Notes under the pieces: generated by a model | The model's database searches: none | Seen by the model: only the letters and a program-made list of their open reading frames with translations | What the model was told of the DNA's origin: nothing | Position numbers and translations under genes: made by a program | Part shown: positions 1-8,813 of the stretch, piece by piece | How positions within the stretch are numbered: position 1 is the stretch's first letter | How the letters are laid out: the number at the start of each line of letters is the position of its first letter | From: an uncultured Gemmatimonadales bacterium | GTDB lineage: Bacteria; Gemmatimonadota; Gemmatimonadetes; Longimicrobiales; Gaopeijiaceae | Direction: 5' to 3' | Assembly: GCA_937919655.1 (NCBI GenBank) | Contig: CALFPJ010000021.1 | Span: forward strand, 62,001-126,000 | DNA length: 64,000 bases

Positions 1-185
1 CGCTCGGCTGGGATGGCGTGGCGGATGTCCGCGTCGGAAAAGCGATTTACATCGACGTGGCGGCTGAGTCACAGCAAGCCGCCCTCGAGGTCGCCGACGC
101 GATGTGCCGAAAACTTCTGGCGAACCCCGTCACCGAGGACTACGAGGTCTCTGGAATTTCTGAACTGGAGGGGGCAGGAGCATGA
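1..185 (+). CDS. purS: PurS subunit of phosphoribosylformylglycinamidine synthase (C-terminal part)
   Basis: The window opens inside this gene; the reading frame begins at base 3 and about 60 C-terminal residues are visible. PurS is the small bridging subunit of the three-part FGAM synthase (PurS-PurQ-PurL) of purine synthesis in the cytoplasm. The visible segment has the PurS features [11 protein letters not shown] and, further on, a helix ending [16 protein letters not shown], as in the second half of this roughly 80-residue family. Its stop overlaps the purQ start by four bases (ATGA), which supports the assignment through the usual purS-purQ-purL order. The N-terminus lies outside the window. 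Confidence 0.88.
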   Translation, partial: LGWDGVADVRVGKAIYIDVAAESQQAALEVADAMCRKLLANPVTEDYEVSGISELEGAGA

Positions 186-880
186 AGGTCGCCGTCGTCA
201 CCTTCCCCGGTTCAAATTGTGACTACGATCTCTACAAGGCGGCCCAACAGGTCGGGGCGGAGCCAACCTTCATTTGGCACCGTGAGCGAGGCCTAGATGG
301 GTACGATGCGGTCTTGCTCCCGGGTGGGTTCTCCTACGGTGACTACCTGCGCGCCGGCGCCATCGCACGCATGAGTCCCGTCATGGAAGACGTGATCGCC
401 TACGCCACCAAGGGCGGGCCTGTCCTGGGGATCTGCAACGGTTTTCAGATCCTCTGCGAAGCGGGACTCCTACCCGGAGCGCTCGTCCGCAATTCCGGCC
501 TCAAGTTCGCGAGTAAAGACGTCCTCCTGCGGGTCGAACGAAACAACACGATTTTTACGAGTTCCTACACCGCTGGTCAGGTCCTGCGAATCCCCATCGC
601 GCACGGAGAGGGGAACTACGAGGCGGACCGAGAAACGCTGGAACGTATCGAGGAGGGAGGCCAGGTCGTCTTCCGGTATGTCGATTCTGCCGGCGATACG
701 ACCGACGACGCCAATCCCAACGGCTCGTGGCATGGCATCGCAGGCTTGGTGAATGAAGGTGGGAACGTGCTCGGCATGATGCCCCACCCCGAGCGTGCCA
801 TGGAAGACCTCTTGGGTTCTACAGATGGCATCGGCGTATTCACATCCCTTATCGCCAGCCTCTCCGCTCTGGCCAGTTGA
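182..880 (+). CDS. purQ: Phosphoribosylformylglycinamidine synthase, glutaminase subunit PurQ
   Basis: Class I glutamine amidotransferase that releases ammonia from glutamine for PurL in the fourth step of IMP synthesis. The 232-residue length is normal for stand-alone PurQ. The oxyanion and nucleophile region are visible: [16 protein letters not shown] near residues 45-60, then GICNGFQIL with the catalytic Cys85. The His-Glu pair is in [11 protein letters not shown] (His202, Glu204). The ATG start overlaps the purS stop by four bases and the stop overlaps the proposed TTG start of purL, so translation is probably coupled through the operon. Seen: motifs and overlaps. Known: family function. 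Confidence 0.96.
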   Translation: MKVAVVTFPGSNCDYDLYKAAQQVGAEPTFIWHRERGLDGYDAVLLPGGFSYGDYLRAGAIARMSPVMEDVIAYATKGGPVLGICNGFQILCEAGLLPGALVRNSGLKFASKDVLLRVERNNTIFTSSYTAGQVLRIPIAHGEGNYEADRETLERIEEGGQVVFRYVDSAGDTTDDANPNGSWHGIAGLVNEGGNVLGMMPHPERAMEDLLGSTDGIGVFTSLIASLSALAS

Positions 881-3222
881 ACCAGCCCGAAAACACTTCA
901 CTAGGACGAATGGCCATAACTGTGAGTACGGTCGACGAAAACCCCACCGACACCGCCGTCGCCCCACGCCCGGGCGACCCTGAAATCACTGCTGAGCTCG
1001 TGGCCGACCATGGCCTCTCTGAGGACGAGTACGAGCGAATCAAAACGATGATGGGCCGGGTACCCACCTACACTGAGTTGGGTGTCTTCAGCGCGATGTG
1101 GTCCGAGCACTGCGGCTATAAGAATTCCCGCCGCTTGCTGCGACTGCTCCCGACCGAAGCCCCCTGGGTCATACAAGGACCTGGTGAAAACGCAGGGGTG
1201 ATCGACGTGGGAGACGGGTACGCGCTCGCTTTCAAGATTGAGTCCCATAATCACCCGTCGGCCGTTGAGCCTTACCAGGGAGCGGCGACAGGGGTCGGGG
1301 GCATTCTCCGTGACATCTTCACGATGGGTGCGCGCCCTGTGGCGATTCTGGATTCGCTCCGCTTCGGAGACCTAACCAGTGGCCGCGTCCGCTACCTCTT
1401 CGGGGGGGTCGTCAGCGGCGTGGGCGACTATGGCAACTGCATGGGGATCCCCAATATTGGCGGCGAAGTAGTATTCGACCGCGGCTACGAGGGCAACCCA
1501 ATCGTGAACGCGATGTGCCTCGGGCTCATGAAAAAAGAGGAACTCATTACCGCTTCTGCTTCCGGTGAGGGTAACTCGCTCATGACTGTGGGCGCCCGCA
1601 CGGGCCGCGACGGCATTCACGGAGCCACGTTCGCTAGCGACGAACTCAGTGAGGATGCCGACGAGGCGTCACGGCCCCGCGTTCAAGTGGGCGACCCATT
1701 TACGGAGAAGCTCCTCCTTGAGGCCAGTCTTGAGCTCATTGCCAGCGGGGCGATCAGCGGTATTCAGGACATGGGTGCCGCGGGTATTACTTCCTCGGCG
1801 TCAGAGATGGCTGGCCGCGGCGGTAGCGGCGTGGAGATTGACATGGCACTCGTGCCCGTTCGCGAGTCCGGCATGACCCCCTATGAGATCCTGCTCTCCG
1901 AGTCCCAAGAGCGCATGCTGGTCGTTGCCGAGAAGGGCAAGGAGTCCGAAGTCCAACGGATTCTCGAAAAATGGGAACTGGAAGCGGAGGTGATCGGGCA
2001 CGTCACGTCTGACGGGCGCTTCCGCGTCATGGAGGGAGGCGTCACCGTCGCGGATATCCCGGCGCTGCCGCTCACCGAAGGTTGCCCAACCTACGAACGG
2101 GACGGGGTTGAAAGCCCGGAGGTCATCGCGCTGCGCGCGCGGAACCTGAGTGAGTACCTGCTTCCCCGTGGTAACATGACGCAGACCTTCCTCAAGCTTC
2201 TCGGTTCGCCGAACATCGCTTCAAAACAGTGGGTCTACCATCAGTACGACACGACCGTGAGGACCGCGACGGTCGTTCGCCCAGGGGGATCCTCAGGGGT
2301 CATTCGCATCCGGGGCACCAACCGAGCCGTGGCCGCGACCACCGATTGTAATGGACGCTTCGTTTATCTGGAGCCACGCCAAGGCGCGATGATCGCGATG
2401 GCCGAGGCCGCACGGAACCTCGTATGCGTCGGCGCCCTTCCTACAGCGATCACCAACAACCTGAACTTTGGTAACCCGCTCAAGCCGCACATTTATCATC
2501 AGTTCAGGGAAGCAGTCCTGGGCATGTCCGACGCATGCACCGCGTTTGAGACCCCAGTCACGGGCGGCAACGTGTCTTTCTACAATGAGACTGACGGGAA
2601 AGCGATCTACCCCACGCCGGTTATCGGCATGGTGGGCGTCATCGAAGACGTGTCCAAAATCACCCCGTCAACATTCCAAGCCGAGGGCGACGATATCGTG
2701 CTCCTCGGTGAGAACACGGATGAAATGGGCGGATCTGAGTATCTGTATGTGACCGCTCGACTCGTCGCGGGGGCACCTCCTCAGGTGACACTCCTCGCCG
2801 AACGTGCGCTGCAGCAGAGCGTTTTGGCGATGATCGGCGGACGTCACCTCAAGTCCGCGCACGACTGCTCCCAGGGTGGGTTGGCCTGCACGCTGGCTGA
2901 GTGTGCCCTTGGGGAAGGCGAGGAGCCTCGCGGTGCCTCGGTGTCCTTGTCGGATGACCTGCCCCCGGTTGCGCTGCTGTTCGCTGAATCGCAGGGCCGC
3001 ATCCTGGTATCCTGCGCTCCTGCTGAGACGGAGCGCGTGCTGGCGATCGCCGGCGAACACGGTGTCGCTGCAAAAACAATCGGGACGGTAGGTGCCGTCG
3101 GCGGCTCCTTCCAGATCTCTCTGCCTCAGGGATCGATCAATTGCCCGAGCACTGCGATGGCTGAGGTCTTCTTCGGAGCAATACCCGCGATCATGGACGC
3201 CCCGGCGACCTCAGGAGCTTGA
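877..3222 (+). CDS. purL: Phosphoribosylformylglycinamidine synthase, large subunit PurL
   Basis: ATP-dependent FGAM synthetase subunit of the small (PurS/PurQ-dependent) type. At 781 residues it is slightly longer than the usual ~740, because the start used here is a TTG overlapping the purQ stop (TTGA). An ATG 33 bases downstream at 910 (protein MAITVST...) has AGGACG just upstream and is an equally credible start. Family signatures include [17 protein letters not shown] near residues 69-85 with the active-site His, [20 protein letters not shown], and the second-half AIRS-like motif [12 protein letters not shown]. The gene lies between purQ and purF, and its stop overlaps the purF start. 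Confidence 0.95.
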   Translation: MNQPENTSLGRMAITVSTVDENPTDTAVAPRPGDPEITAELVADHGLSEDEYERIKTMMGRVPTYTELGVFSAMWSEHCGYKNSRRLLRLLPTEAPWVIQGPGENAGVIDVGDGYALAFKIESHNHPSAVEPYQGAATGVGGILRDIFTMGARPVAILDSLRFGDLTSGRVRYLFGGVVSGVGDYGNCMGIPNIGGEVVFDRGYEGNPIVNAMCLGLMKKEELITASASGEGNSLMTVGARTGRDGIHGATFASDELSEDADEASRPRVQVGDPFTEKLLLEASLELIASGAISGIQDMGAAGITSSASEMAGRGGSGVEIDMALVPVRESGMTPYEILLSESQERMLVVAEKGKESEVQRILEKWELEAEVIGHVTSDGRFRVMEGGVTVADIPALPLTEGCPTYERDGVESPEVIALRARNLSEYLLPRGNMTQTFLKLLGSPNIASKQWVYHQYDTTVRTATVVRPGGSSGVIRIRGTNRAVAATTDCNGRFVYLEPRQGAMIAMAEAARNLVCVGALPTAITNNLNFGNPLKPHIYHQFREAVLGMSDACTAFETPVTGGNVSFYNETDGKAIYPTPVIGMVGVIEDVSKITPSTFQAEGDDIVLLGENTDEMGGSEYLYVTARLVAGAPPQVTLLAERALQQSVLAMIGGRHLKSAHDCSQGGLACTLAECALGEGEEPRGASVSLSDDLPPVALLFAESQGRILVSCAPAETERVLAIAGEHGVAAKTIGTVGAVGGSFQISLPQGSINCPSTAMAEVFFGAIPAIMDAPATSGA

Positions 3223-4691
3223 CCGTGCCAAACCTTCCCCGGGAACTCCCAGTAGTCACCGCCGATGATGATCGGCTCGACCGCTTCGACGACGGGCCAA
3301 GAGACGAATGCGGCGTTGTGGGCATCAGTGGCATCGACTTGGCGTCCGAGCAGGCATTCCTGGCGATGTACGCGCTCCAACACCGAGGTCAGGAGGCGGC
3401 CGGCATAGTCACCTTCGACGACAACGGCCCGCACGTGCTCAAGGGTGAAGGACTCGTCGGCGACGTCTTCGCCACCTGGTCCGTCCGGAAACTGACGGGT
3501 CGGACCGCGGTCGGGCACGTCCGCTATTCGACCGCCGGCGGCAACGACCTCGATAACATTCAGCCGATTACTGCGCGATATGCGAGGGGCCACATCGCCT
3601 TGGCGCACAACGGCAACCTCACCAATCATTACGATCTGAGGAAACGGCTCGTTGATGAGGGCGCAATTTTTCGCAGCTCCGCCGACTCCGAGACGCTCAT
3701 CCATCTCATCGCGAAGTCGCGTCACGAGACCATCGACGCTCAGGTCGACGATGCCCTCACCCATCTAGACGGTGCGTTCAGCATCGTCATCTCGATCGAC
3801 GACACCATTTACGCCGCCCGCGACCCGAGGGGCTTCCGGCCGCTTGTGCTCGGAAAGAAGGGCACGGGTCACATCGTGTGCAGCGAGACGTGCGCTTTGG
3901 ACATTTTGGAGGCGGAATACGTCCGCGACCTCGCTCCCGGAGAGGTCATCAAGATCCAGGATGGCGTGGTCACGTCACTCCGCAGCCTTCCGGCCGCCGA
4001 GCATCCGGCACCCTGCATCTTTGAGCTTGTCTACTTTGCTCGCCCAGACTCCAGGATTTGGGGTCAGAGCGTGGATGCGGCTCGGCGCGTGTTCGGCAAG
4101 CGCCTGGCTGCAGAGCACCCCGTCGAGGCCGACGCGGTCATCGCCGTTCCGGATAGCGCGAATTCGGCTGCGTTGGGCTATGCGGAAGAGAGTGGGATCC
4201 CATTCGAGTTGGGGATGCTGCGCCACCACTACATCGGGCGCACGTTTATTAAGCCGTCCCAGGCCGACAGGGACTTCGGCGCTCGCATGAAGTACAACCC
4301 GGTGCAGCACGTCCTTCAAGGCAAGCGGGTCATTGTTGTGGACGACTCGCTCGTACGCGGGACCACCAGCCGCAGCCTCGTTCGCATGCTCCGGCGGGCA
4401 GGGGCGACTGAGGTGCATCTCCGTATCGGGAGCCCACCCGTGAAGTGGCCCTGCTTCTACGGAATCGATATGCCCACCCGGAAAGAACTGATCGCGTCGA
4501 ACATGGACGTGCCGGAAATCGCCGCCCAACTTGGTGTCGACTCGCTTGGCTACCTGTCGCTCAAGGGGATGATCGACGCAGTTGCTGACGGCGGACCCTA
4601 TTGCGACGCGTGCTTCTCGGGCAACTACCCCGCCCCGCTTGTCGACGTCGAAAAGGGGTTTGTCTCGGCAGAAGGCCCCACTGCTTGCTAG
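3219..4691 (+). CDS. purF: Amidophosphoribosyltransferase (4Fe-4S, propeptide type)
   Basis: Catalyses the first committed step of purine synthesis, PRPP plus glutamine to 5-phosphoribosylamine. An N-terminal propeptide of about 30 residues precedes the nucleophile in DECGVVGIS (Cys31), so autoprocessing is expected. The PRPP loop is [14 protein letters not shown] (residues 371-384). Cysteines at 266 (PAPCIFE), 412 (WPCFYGID) and 462/465 (YCDACFSG) match the four iron-sulfur ligands of the Bacillus-type enzyme. The start is a TTG that overlaps the purL stop (TTGA); GTG at 3225 is the alternative. The length of 490 residues is normal. Confidence 0.96.
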   Translation: MTVPNLPRELPVVTADDDRLDRFDDGPRDECGVVGISGIDLASEQAFLAMYALQHRGQEAAGIVTFDDNGPHVLKGEGLVGDVFATWSVRKLTGRTAVGHVRYSTAGGNDLDNIQPITARYARGHIALAHNGNLTNHYDLRKRLVDEGAIFRSSADSETLIHLIAKSRHETIDAQVDDALTHLDGAFSIVISIDDTIYAARDPRGFRPLVLGKKGTGHIVCSETCALDILEAEYVRDLAPGEVIKIQDGVVTSLRSLPAAEHPAPCIFELVYFARPDSRIWGQSVDAARRVFGKRLAAEHPVEADAVIAVPDSANSAALGYAEESGIPFELGMLRHHYIGRTFIKPSQADRDFGARMKYNPVQHVLQGKRVIVVDDSLVRGTTSRSLVRMLRRAGATEVHLRIGSPPVKWPCFYGIDMPTRKELIASNMDVPEIAAQLGVDSLGYLSLKGMIDAVADGGPYCDACFSGNYPAPLVDVEKGFVSAEGPTAC

Positions 4692-5713
4692 GCACTTCGT
4701 CAGAGTTCTTGCTCCGCCTACCGAAGGCGGAATTGCACGTACATCTCGATGGAAGCCTGCGCCCGTTGACGATGCTCGAGCTTGGAGCCGAGCGCGGGGT
4801 TGCCATGCCCGCCGTCGACGAGGCCGCCCTCTTCGACTACATGGTCGTGTCCCAGGCGAGGAACCTCGAGGAGTATCTCGATCGGTTCCACCTGACCCTC
4901 TCGATCATGCAGGACGCGCCGGCTATCGAACGGATCGCATACGAACTGGCTGAGGACCACGCCCGAGAAAACGTCCGCTACGTCGAGGCGAGGTTCTGCC
5001 CGATTCTAAACGCGGATGGCGAGTTGGATGCCCACGAAGCGCTCGAGGCCGTGTTAGCCGGGCTCAAGCGGGCGGAGCAAGACTTTGCCATCCAAACCGG
5101 TGTGATCGTTTGTGCGCTACGGAGCCTGCCTGCCTCGGTGTCTACGGACATGGCCGAACTCGCCGTGGCTTACGCAGACAAAGGCGTCTGCGCCTTCGAC
5201 GTGGCCGGCGCTGAGGCTGGAAATCCGGTCAAGAACCATCTGGATGCCCTCCACACCGCAGACGCCGCCGGCCTGCCCATCACGATCCACGCAGGAGAAG
5301 GTTTCGGGGCAGCGTCGATCCGCCAAGCCGTCGACGATGGACGCGCCGGCCGAATTGGGCACGGAACGCGTCTTCTCGAGGATCCCGCCCTGCTCGCGCA
5401 GGTGCGCGACGCTGGGATCGCCCTAGAAGTCTGTCAGACATCCAACGTGCAGACGCGCGTCGCCCCCTCCCACGCTGAGCATCCGCTCAAGCACTACTAC
5501 GACGAGGGGCTGACGGTTTGTATCTGTACCGATAACCGGCTGATGAGCGGCGTGACGTTGACCGAGGAGTTCGAGCGAGCGCGAGACGATTTGGGCTTTG
5601 ATCGGGATGGGTTGGTGCGCGTCGCGCGGATGGGATTTGAGAGCGCTTATGTGGATTTTGAGGTGAAGGCGGAGTTGCTGGCGGGGTTTGACCGGGACGT
5701 TTTGGGGCTTTAA
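4685..5713 (+). CDS. add: Adenosine deaminase family protein
   Basis: Zinc-dependent amidohydrolase expected to convert adenosine to inosine in purine salvage. The conserved metal motif ELHVHLDGS starts at about residue 16 of the chosen form. Later motifs are VEARFCPIL, TIHAGEGFGA with the catalytic Glu, RIGHGTRLLED and ICTDNRLMSGVTLTEE. The TDNRLMS version of the usual TDDP motif is the form I associate with actinobacterial-type enzymes. An open frame extends back to 4601, but that stretch lies inside purF and does not look like the family. The TTG at 4685 follows AGAAGG by nine bases and overlaps the purF stop. A related purine deaminase specificity cannot be excluded. Confidence 0.85.
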   Translation: MLGTSSEFLLRLPKAELHVHLDGSLRPLTMLELGAERGVAMPAVDEAALFDYMVVSQARNLEEYLDRFHLTLSIMQDAPAIERIAYELAEDHARENVRYVEARFCPILNADGELDAHEALEAVLAGLKRAEQDFAIQTGVIVCALRSLPASVSTDMAELAVAYADKGVCAFDVAGAEAGNPVKNHLDALHTADAAGLPITIHAGEGFGAASIRQAVDDGRAGRIGHGTRLLEDPALLAQVRDAGIALEVCQTSNVQTRVAPSHAEHPLKHYYDEGLTVCICTDNRLMSGVTLTEEFERARDDLGFDRDGLVRVARMGFESAYVDFEVKAELLAGFDRDVLGL

Positions 5714-5721
5714 GGAGTTTT

Positions 5722-5906
5722 CGAAGACCGAGACGAGGGTCCCAACGCGCGAGGGGTGGGCGTTCTCGGAGACCAAGGCGAGGGTCCCACCGCGCGAGGG
5801 CGCTGAGCTCGTTCCGTCTGTCCGGGGTTCTTCCAGTTCTTCTCTCGCTCCGCTCCGGGGCGGAGCCCCGAGCCTCGCGCTTGTTGGCCCCTCGCCTCGG
5901 TCTCCG
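5722..5906 (+). repeat. Palindromic element A (family I, about 140 bp, terminal inverted repeats)
   Basis: The body at 5767-5906 (140 bp) begins with a 33-bp arm whose inverse closes the element at 5873-5906; the closing arm reads as CGGAGACCGAGGCGAGG from its outer end. The centre is a GC hairpin, GCTCCGCTCCGGGGCGGAGC near 5848-5867. An extra copy of the left arm sits at 5722-5754, 45 bp before the second one. Copy B on the opposite strand (60238-60376) has the same arms, core and length. This structure suggests a non-autonomous mobile or REP/MITE-like element. Confidence 0.75.
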
Positions 5907-6036
5907 ACCGGGTGGCTGGGCACGTGGGTTCGGTGAGCACGAATGGAGCGCCGTCCCCGGCGGATTCATGCGCACTCGAATGGGGCGCGGCACGTTGGCT
6001 CGGAGACCACCTAGGCAACGTGCCCCAGCGAAGGTC

Positions 6037-6182
6037 GGGGCGATGTGGGTGCGGAGCTCGCTCCCCCCGAGGCTCGGAGCTTCGCTCCGGAGTGGAGCTA
6101 AGGAAGGAAGTAGAGGAACACCGGAAAGACCCCAGCCCAGCGCAACGCTCTCGGAGGGAGCGAGCGCCGCACGCGTCTCGCC
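6037..6182 (+). repeat. Palindromic element D (family II, about 146 bp)
   Basis: The right half matches element C, read on the minus strand, almost base for base through the core: GAGGCTCGG(A/G)GCTTCGC, then AGGAA..., CCGGAAAGAC.CCAGC.CAGCGCA.CGC. Its ends are a degenerate inverted repeat: GGCGATGTGGGTGCGG at the left against the inverse of GCACGCGTCTCGCC at the right, 12 of 16 aligned positions. The left boundary is approximate. The last base directly abuts the first base of the IS21-like end. Confidence 0.6.
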
Positions 6183-7732
6183 TGTCAAAAACCATGAGCA
6201 TGACCCAGGTATAGCGGAAAATAACCACGAGCATGACCGACCCCCTCGGGGCCACCCGAGCCATCTTGCGCATGACCCGAACTGGGAGGGGCGCGGATCC
6301 GGTCGTGGTGAGAGCCAGGGGGCAGTAGCCCGGACGACGGGTCATGGTAGGAAGACGATTCGGGGCTACGTGCGGACGGCCAGGAGCCTGGGCTGGGAGG
6401 TCGGTAGCGAACCTCCGAGCGAGGAACTGGCGGCTGTCGTCTTCGAGCGGCACCGGCCCACAGGGGACGGGAGTCCTGGGGCGGTCGAGGCGGATCTCCT
6501 CGGCAACCTGGAGACGATCAGCGGCTGGCTGGAGCCTCCGCCCGGAGGATAAGCGGGGCCTGCGGCTCACGAAGGCTCAGGAGCTGCTGGCGCGGCAGGG
6601 CGTGCGCGTTGCGTACACCACGCTGCGCCGGTTCGCGGTCAAGCACTGCGGGTTCGGCCGAAGCCAGCGTACGACAGTGCGGATGGCAGAGTGCACGCCC
6701 GGGGAGCTGGCCGAAGTGGACTTCGGACGGTTGGGCCTGGTGCCCGACCCCGAGACGGGACGCCGCCGGTTGGCCCGGGCGCTGGTGGTGGTCCTGGCCC
6801 ACAGCCGGCACCACTACGTCCACGTCACGTTCTGGCAGAAGCTGCCTGACGTCCTCGGCGGTCTGGAGGATGCCTGGCGGTGGTTCGGCGGGGTGCCCCT
6901 CCCGGGTTGTCGTCGACAACCTAAAAGCCGCGATCAAGAAGGCGGACCGCTACGCGCCCGTCGCCCAGCGGGTCTTCGAGGAGTACGCCCGCTACCGGGG
7001 CTTTGTGATCGATCCGACGCGCTCGCGGGACCCGAAGGGCAAGCCTGTCGTGGAGCGCCAGGTTCGCTATGTGCGCGAGAGCTTCTTCCGCGGCGAGACC
7101 TGGCTCGATCTGGCGCACGTTCAGCGCGAGGCCCTGCGTTGGTGTGCCCAGACCGCCGGGATGCGCATCCACGGCACGACTCGTCAGCGGCCGCTGGCCG
7201 TGTTCGAGAACGTGGAGCGCGCTCATCTGTTGCCGTTCGAGGGCGAGCGCTTCGATCCACCCCATTGGGGCGAGTACAAGGTCCACCCTGATCATCACGT
7301 CAGCTTCCAGCGGGCGCTGTACTCCGTCCCTCACGCCTTCTTGGGCCGAACCGTATGGGTGCGGGGTGACACCAACCTGGTGCGCATTTACGCGGACGGG
7401 ACCCTAGTCAAGACACATCCGCGCAGGCCCCCAGGAGCCCGGTCCACGGACTACGAGGACTACCCCAAGGAGCTCACCGCCTACGCCCTGCGCGACCCCG
7501 CGCGCGTGATCCGTCAGGCCCAGGAGCACGGCACCCACCTGGGGGCGTTCATGACCGAACTCCTCTCAGGGACCGTCCCCTGGGCTCATATCCGCCAGGC
7601 CCAGAAGCTCCTGCGTCTGGGCACCAAGTACGGCTGGCACCGCCTCGACCGAGCCTGCCGCCGTGCCCTCGCGTTCCAACTCATCAACGTCCACCGCCAA
7701 CTTTATGATGGAGGTCGAAAAACACAGGACAC
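6183..7732 (+). mobile_element. IS21-family insertion sequence remnant
   Basis: The left end starts TGTCAAAAACCATGAGCATG. It carries a 16-base repeat, AACC(A)(T/C)GAGCATGACC, at 6190-6205 and 6223-6238, with a partial third GCATGACC at 6270. Multiple repeats at the tips are typical of IS21-family ends. A frameshifted istA follows. No istB is present, and no inverse copy of the left end is seen before the fbp stop at 7733, so the right side has been lost. The exact right boundary is unknown; recognisable IstA sequence stops near 7700. Confidence 0.75.
6270..7702 (+). pseudogene. istA: IstA-type IS21 transposase, inactivated by frameshifts
   Basis: Three successive frames make up one IS21 transposase. 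The first (to about 6545) has the DNA-binding region GHGRKTIRGYVRTA and GNLETISGWLEP. The second (about 6540-6900) has RLTKAQELLARQGVRV, TLRRFAVKHCGFGRSQ and the first catalytic Asp in AEVDFGRLGLV. The third (about 6900-7700) has VVVDNLKAAIKKAD, GKPVVERQVRYVRESFF with the catalytic Glu, and a C-terminal region to RRALAFQLINVHR. The break near 6898 fits one extra C in CCCCTCCC. The N-terminal start is unclear, and past about 7702 the frame runs into sequence antisense to fbp. Not expected to be functional. Confidence 0.85.
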
Positions 7733-8734
7733 TCAGATTTCTGAGTCTGAGCCCAAAAAGTGTTCTGCGAGTTCGACAAACTCGGAGGAGCCGATGTAGA
7801 TCGGAATCCTCTGGTGCAGGGCCTCTGGTTCCACCTCCATAATCGCCTGAAAACCAGTGCTTGCACGGCCTCCAGCCTGTTCTGCGATCATCGCCATGGG
7901 CGCCGCTTCGTACAAGAGCCGCAGCTTACCGTGGGGGTTCTGCGTCTCAGCGGGATACATAAAGATTCCGCCCTGTAGGAGCGTGCGGTGAAAATCGGCC
8001 ACGAGCGACCCGATATACCGCGATCCAAAGCCTCCGACGGTCTTTAGGTGACTCACGAACCGCTGCTGGCCACGCGACCATCGCGCAAAATAGGCCTCGT
8101 TGACTGAATACACCTTCTTGGGTGGATCCGGGAAGCACATTTTTGGATGGCTCAAGACGAACTCACCAATCGACGGATCCAAGGTAAATCCGTGTACGCC
8201 GGCCCCTGACGTGTAAACCAACATGGTCGACGACCCGTAGAGCACGTATCCGGCCGCGACCTGACTGCTCCCACGCTGGAGGCAATCCGCCAGCATGCCG
8301 CGCTCACCGGTCGTGATCTTCTTGTGAATGCTGAAGATTGTCCCCACTGAGACATTGACGTCGATATTCGAGGAACCGTCCAATGGATCGAAGATCACGA
8401 CGTAGTCCCCGGTAGGAAACTCGTCGGGGATGGAGAGGAAGGTCTCGTTCTCCTCAGAAGCCATACAGGCCACCAAGCCCGTGTGGTCGAGCGCGCGATA
8501 GATCACCTGGTCCGCGAAGACATCGAGCTTCTGTTGGACCTCCCCATGCACGTTTTCCTCCCCGATATCACCCAGAATATCCACAAGCCCGGCTTTATTC
8601 ACCTGCTTGCCGATGATCTTGGCTGCGAGGGCGATATCCTGAAGAAGGTCGGTGAAGCTGCCCGAAGCCTCGGGCACCCGCCGTTGTTGATCGAGGAGAA
8701 ATCGAGAGATCGTGACAACGTGGCTCTTGGTCAT
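7733..8734 (-). CDS. fbp: Fructose-1,6-bisphosphatase, class I
   Basis: Hydrolyses fructose 1,6-bisphosphate to fructose 6-phosphate in gluconeogenesis. The class I metal and substrate motifs are clear: [20 protein letters not shown] around residues 115-134, [10 protein letters not shown] upstream of it, [18 protein letters not shown], and [20 protein letters not shown] start it at ATG 8734 ([12 protein letters not shown]), giving 333 residues, the usual size. The frame is open much further upstream, to 9097, but that part overlaps comEC and is Arg/Pro-rich without similarity. An IS21 remnant lies just past the stop but leaves the C-terminus intact. Confidence 0.95.
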   Translation of the reverse strand: MTKSHVVTISRFLLDQQRRVPEASGSFTDLLQDIALAAKIIGKQVNKAGLVDILGDIGEENVHGEVQQKLDVFADQVIYRALDHTGLVACMASEENETFLSIPDEFPTGDYVVIFDPLDGSSNIDVNVSVGTIFSIHKKITTGERGMLADCLQRGSSQVAAGYVLYGSSTMLVYTSGAGVHGFTLDPSIGEFVLSHPKMCFPDPPKKVYSVNEAYFARWSRGQQRFVSHLKTVGGFGSRYIGSLVADFHRTLLQGGIFMYPAETQNPHGKLRLLYEAAPMAMIAEQAGGRASTGFQAIMEVEPEALHQRIPIYIGSSEFVELAEHFLGSDSEI

Positions 8735-8813
8735 CGAGGGGGTTTTCGACTCGTGCGAAGGGAGTGGGAAGACACCGACGATAGAAATCGAGGGCACCTG
8801 GGTCAACGTCGCT

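Larger units (their letters stand above)
5714..6182. repeat. Repeat-rich spacer between add and the IS21 remnant
   Basis: No credible gene lies in this ~470-base stretch, although long overlapping frames run through it. It holds element A (5722-5906, with a doubled left end), a 130-base linker, and element D (about 6037-6182). The linker carries a perfect 9-bp inverted repeat, GGCACGTTG...CAACGTGCC, around 5987-6026. Related copies of A and D occur 54 kb away in the speA/M28-peptidase spacer. Proteins translated from this area would be rich in Arg, Pro and Ser and resemble no family I know. Confidence 0.8.

Noticed and set aside
5710-6570. Long minus-strand frame (286 codons) through the add/IS spacer
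   Set aside because: It runs across elements A and D and the IS end, is Arg/Pro/Ser-rich, lacks a ribosome site and matches nothing; it is a by-product of GC-rich palindromes.
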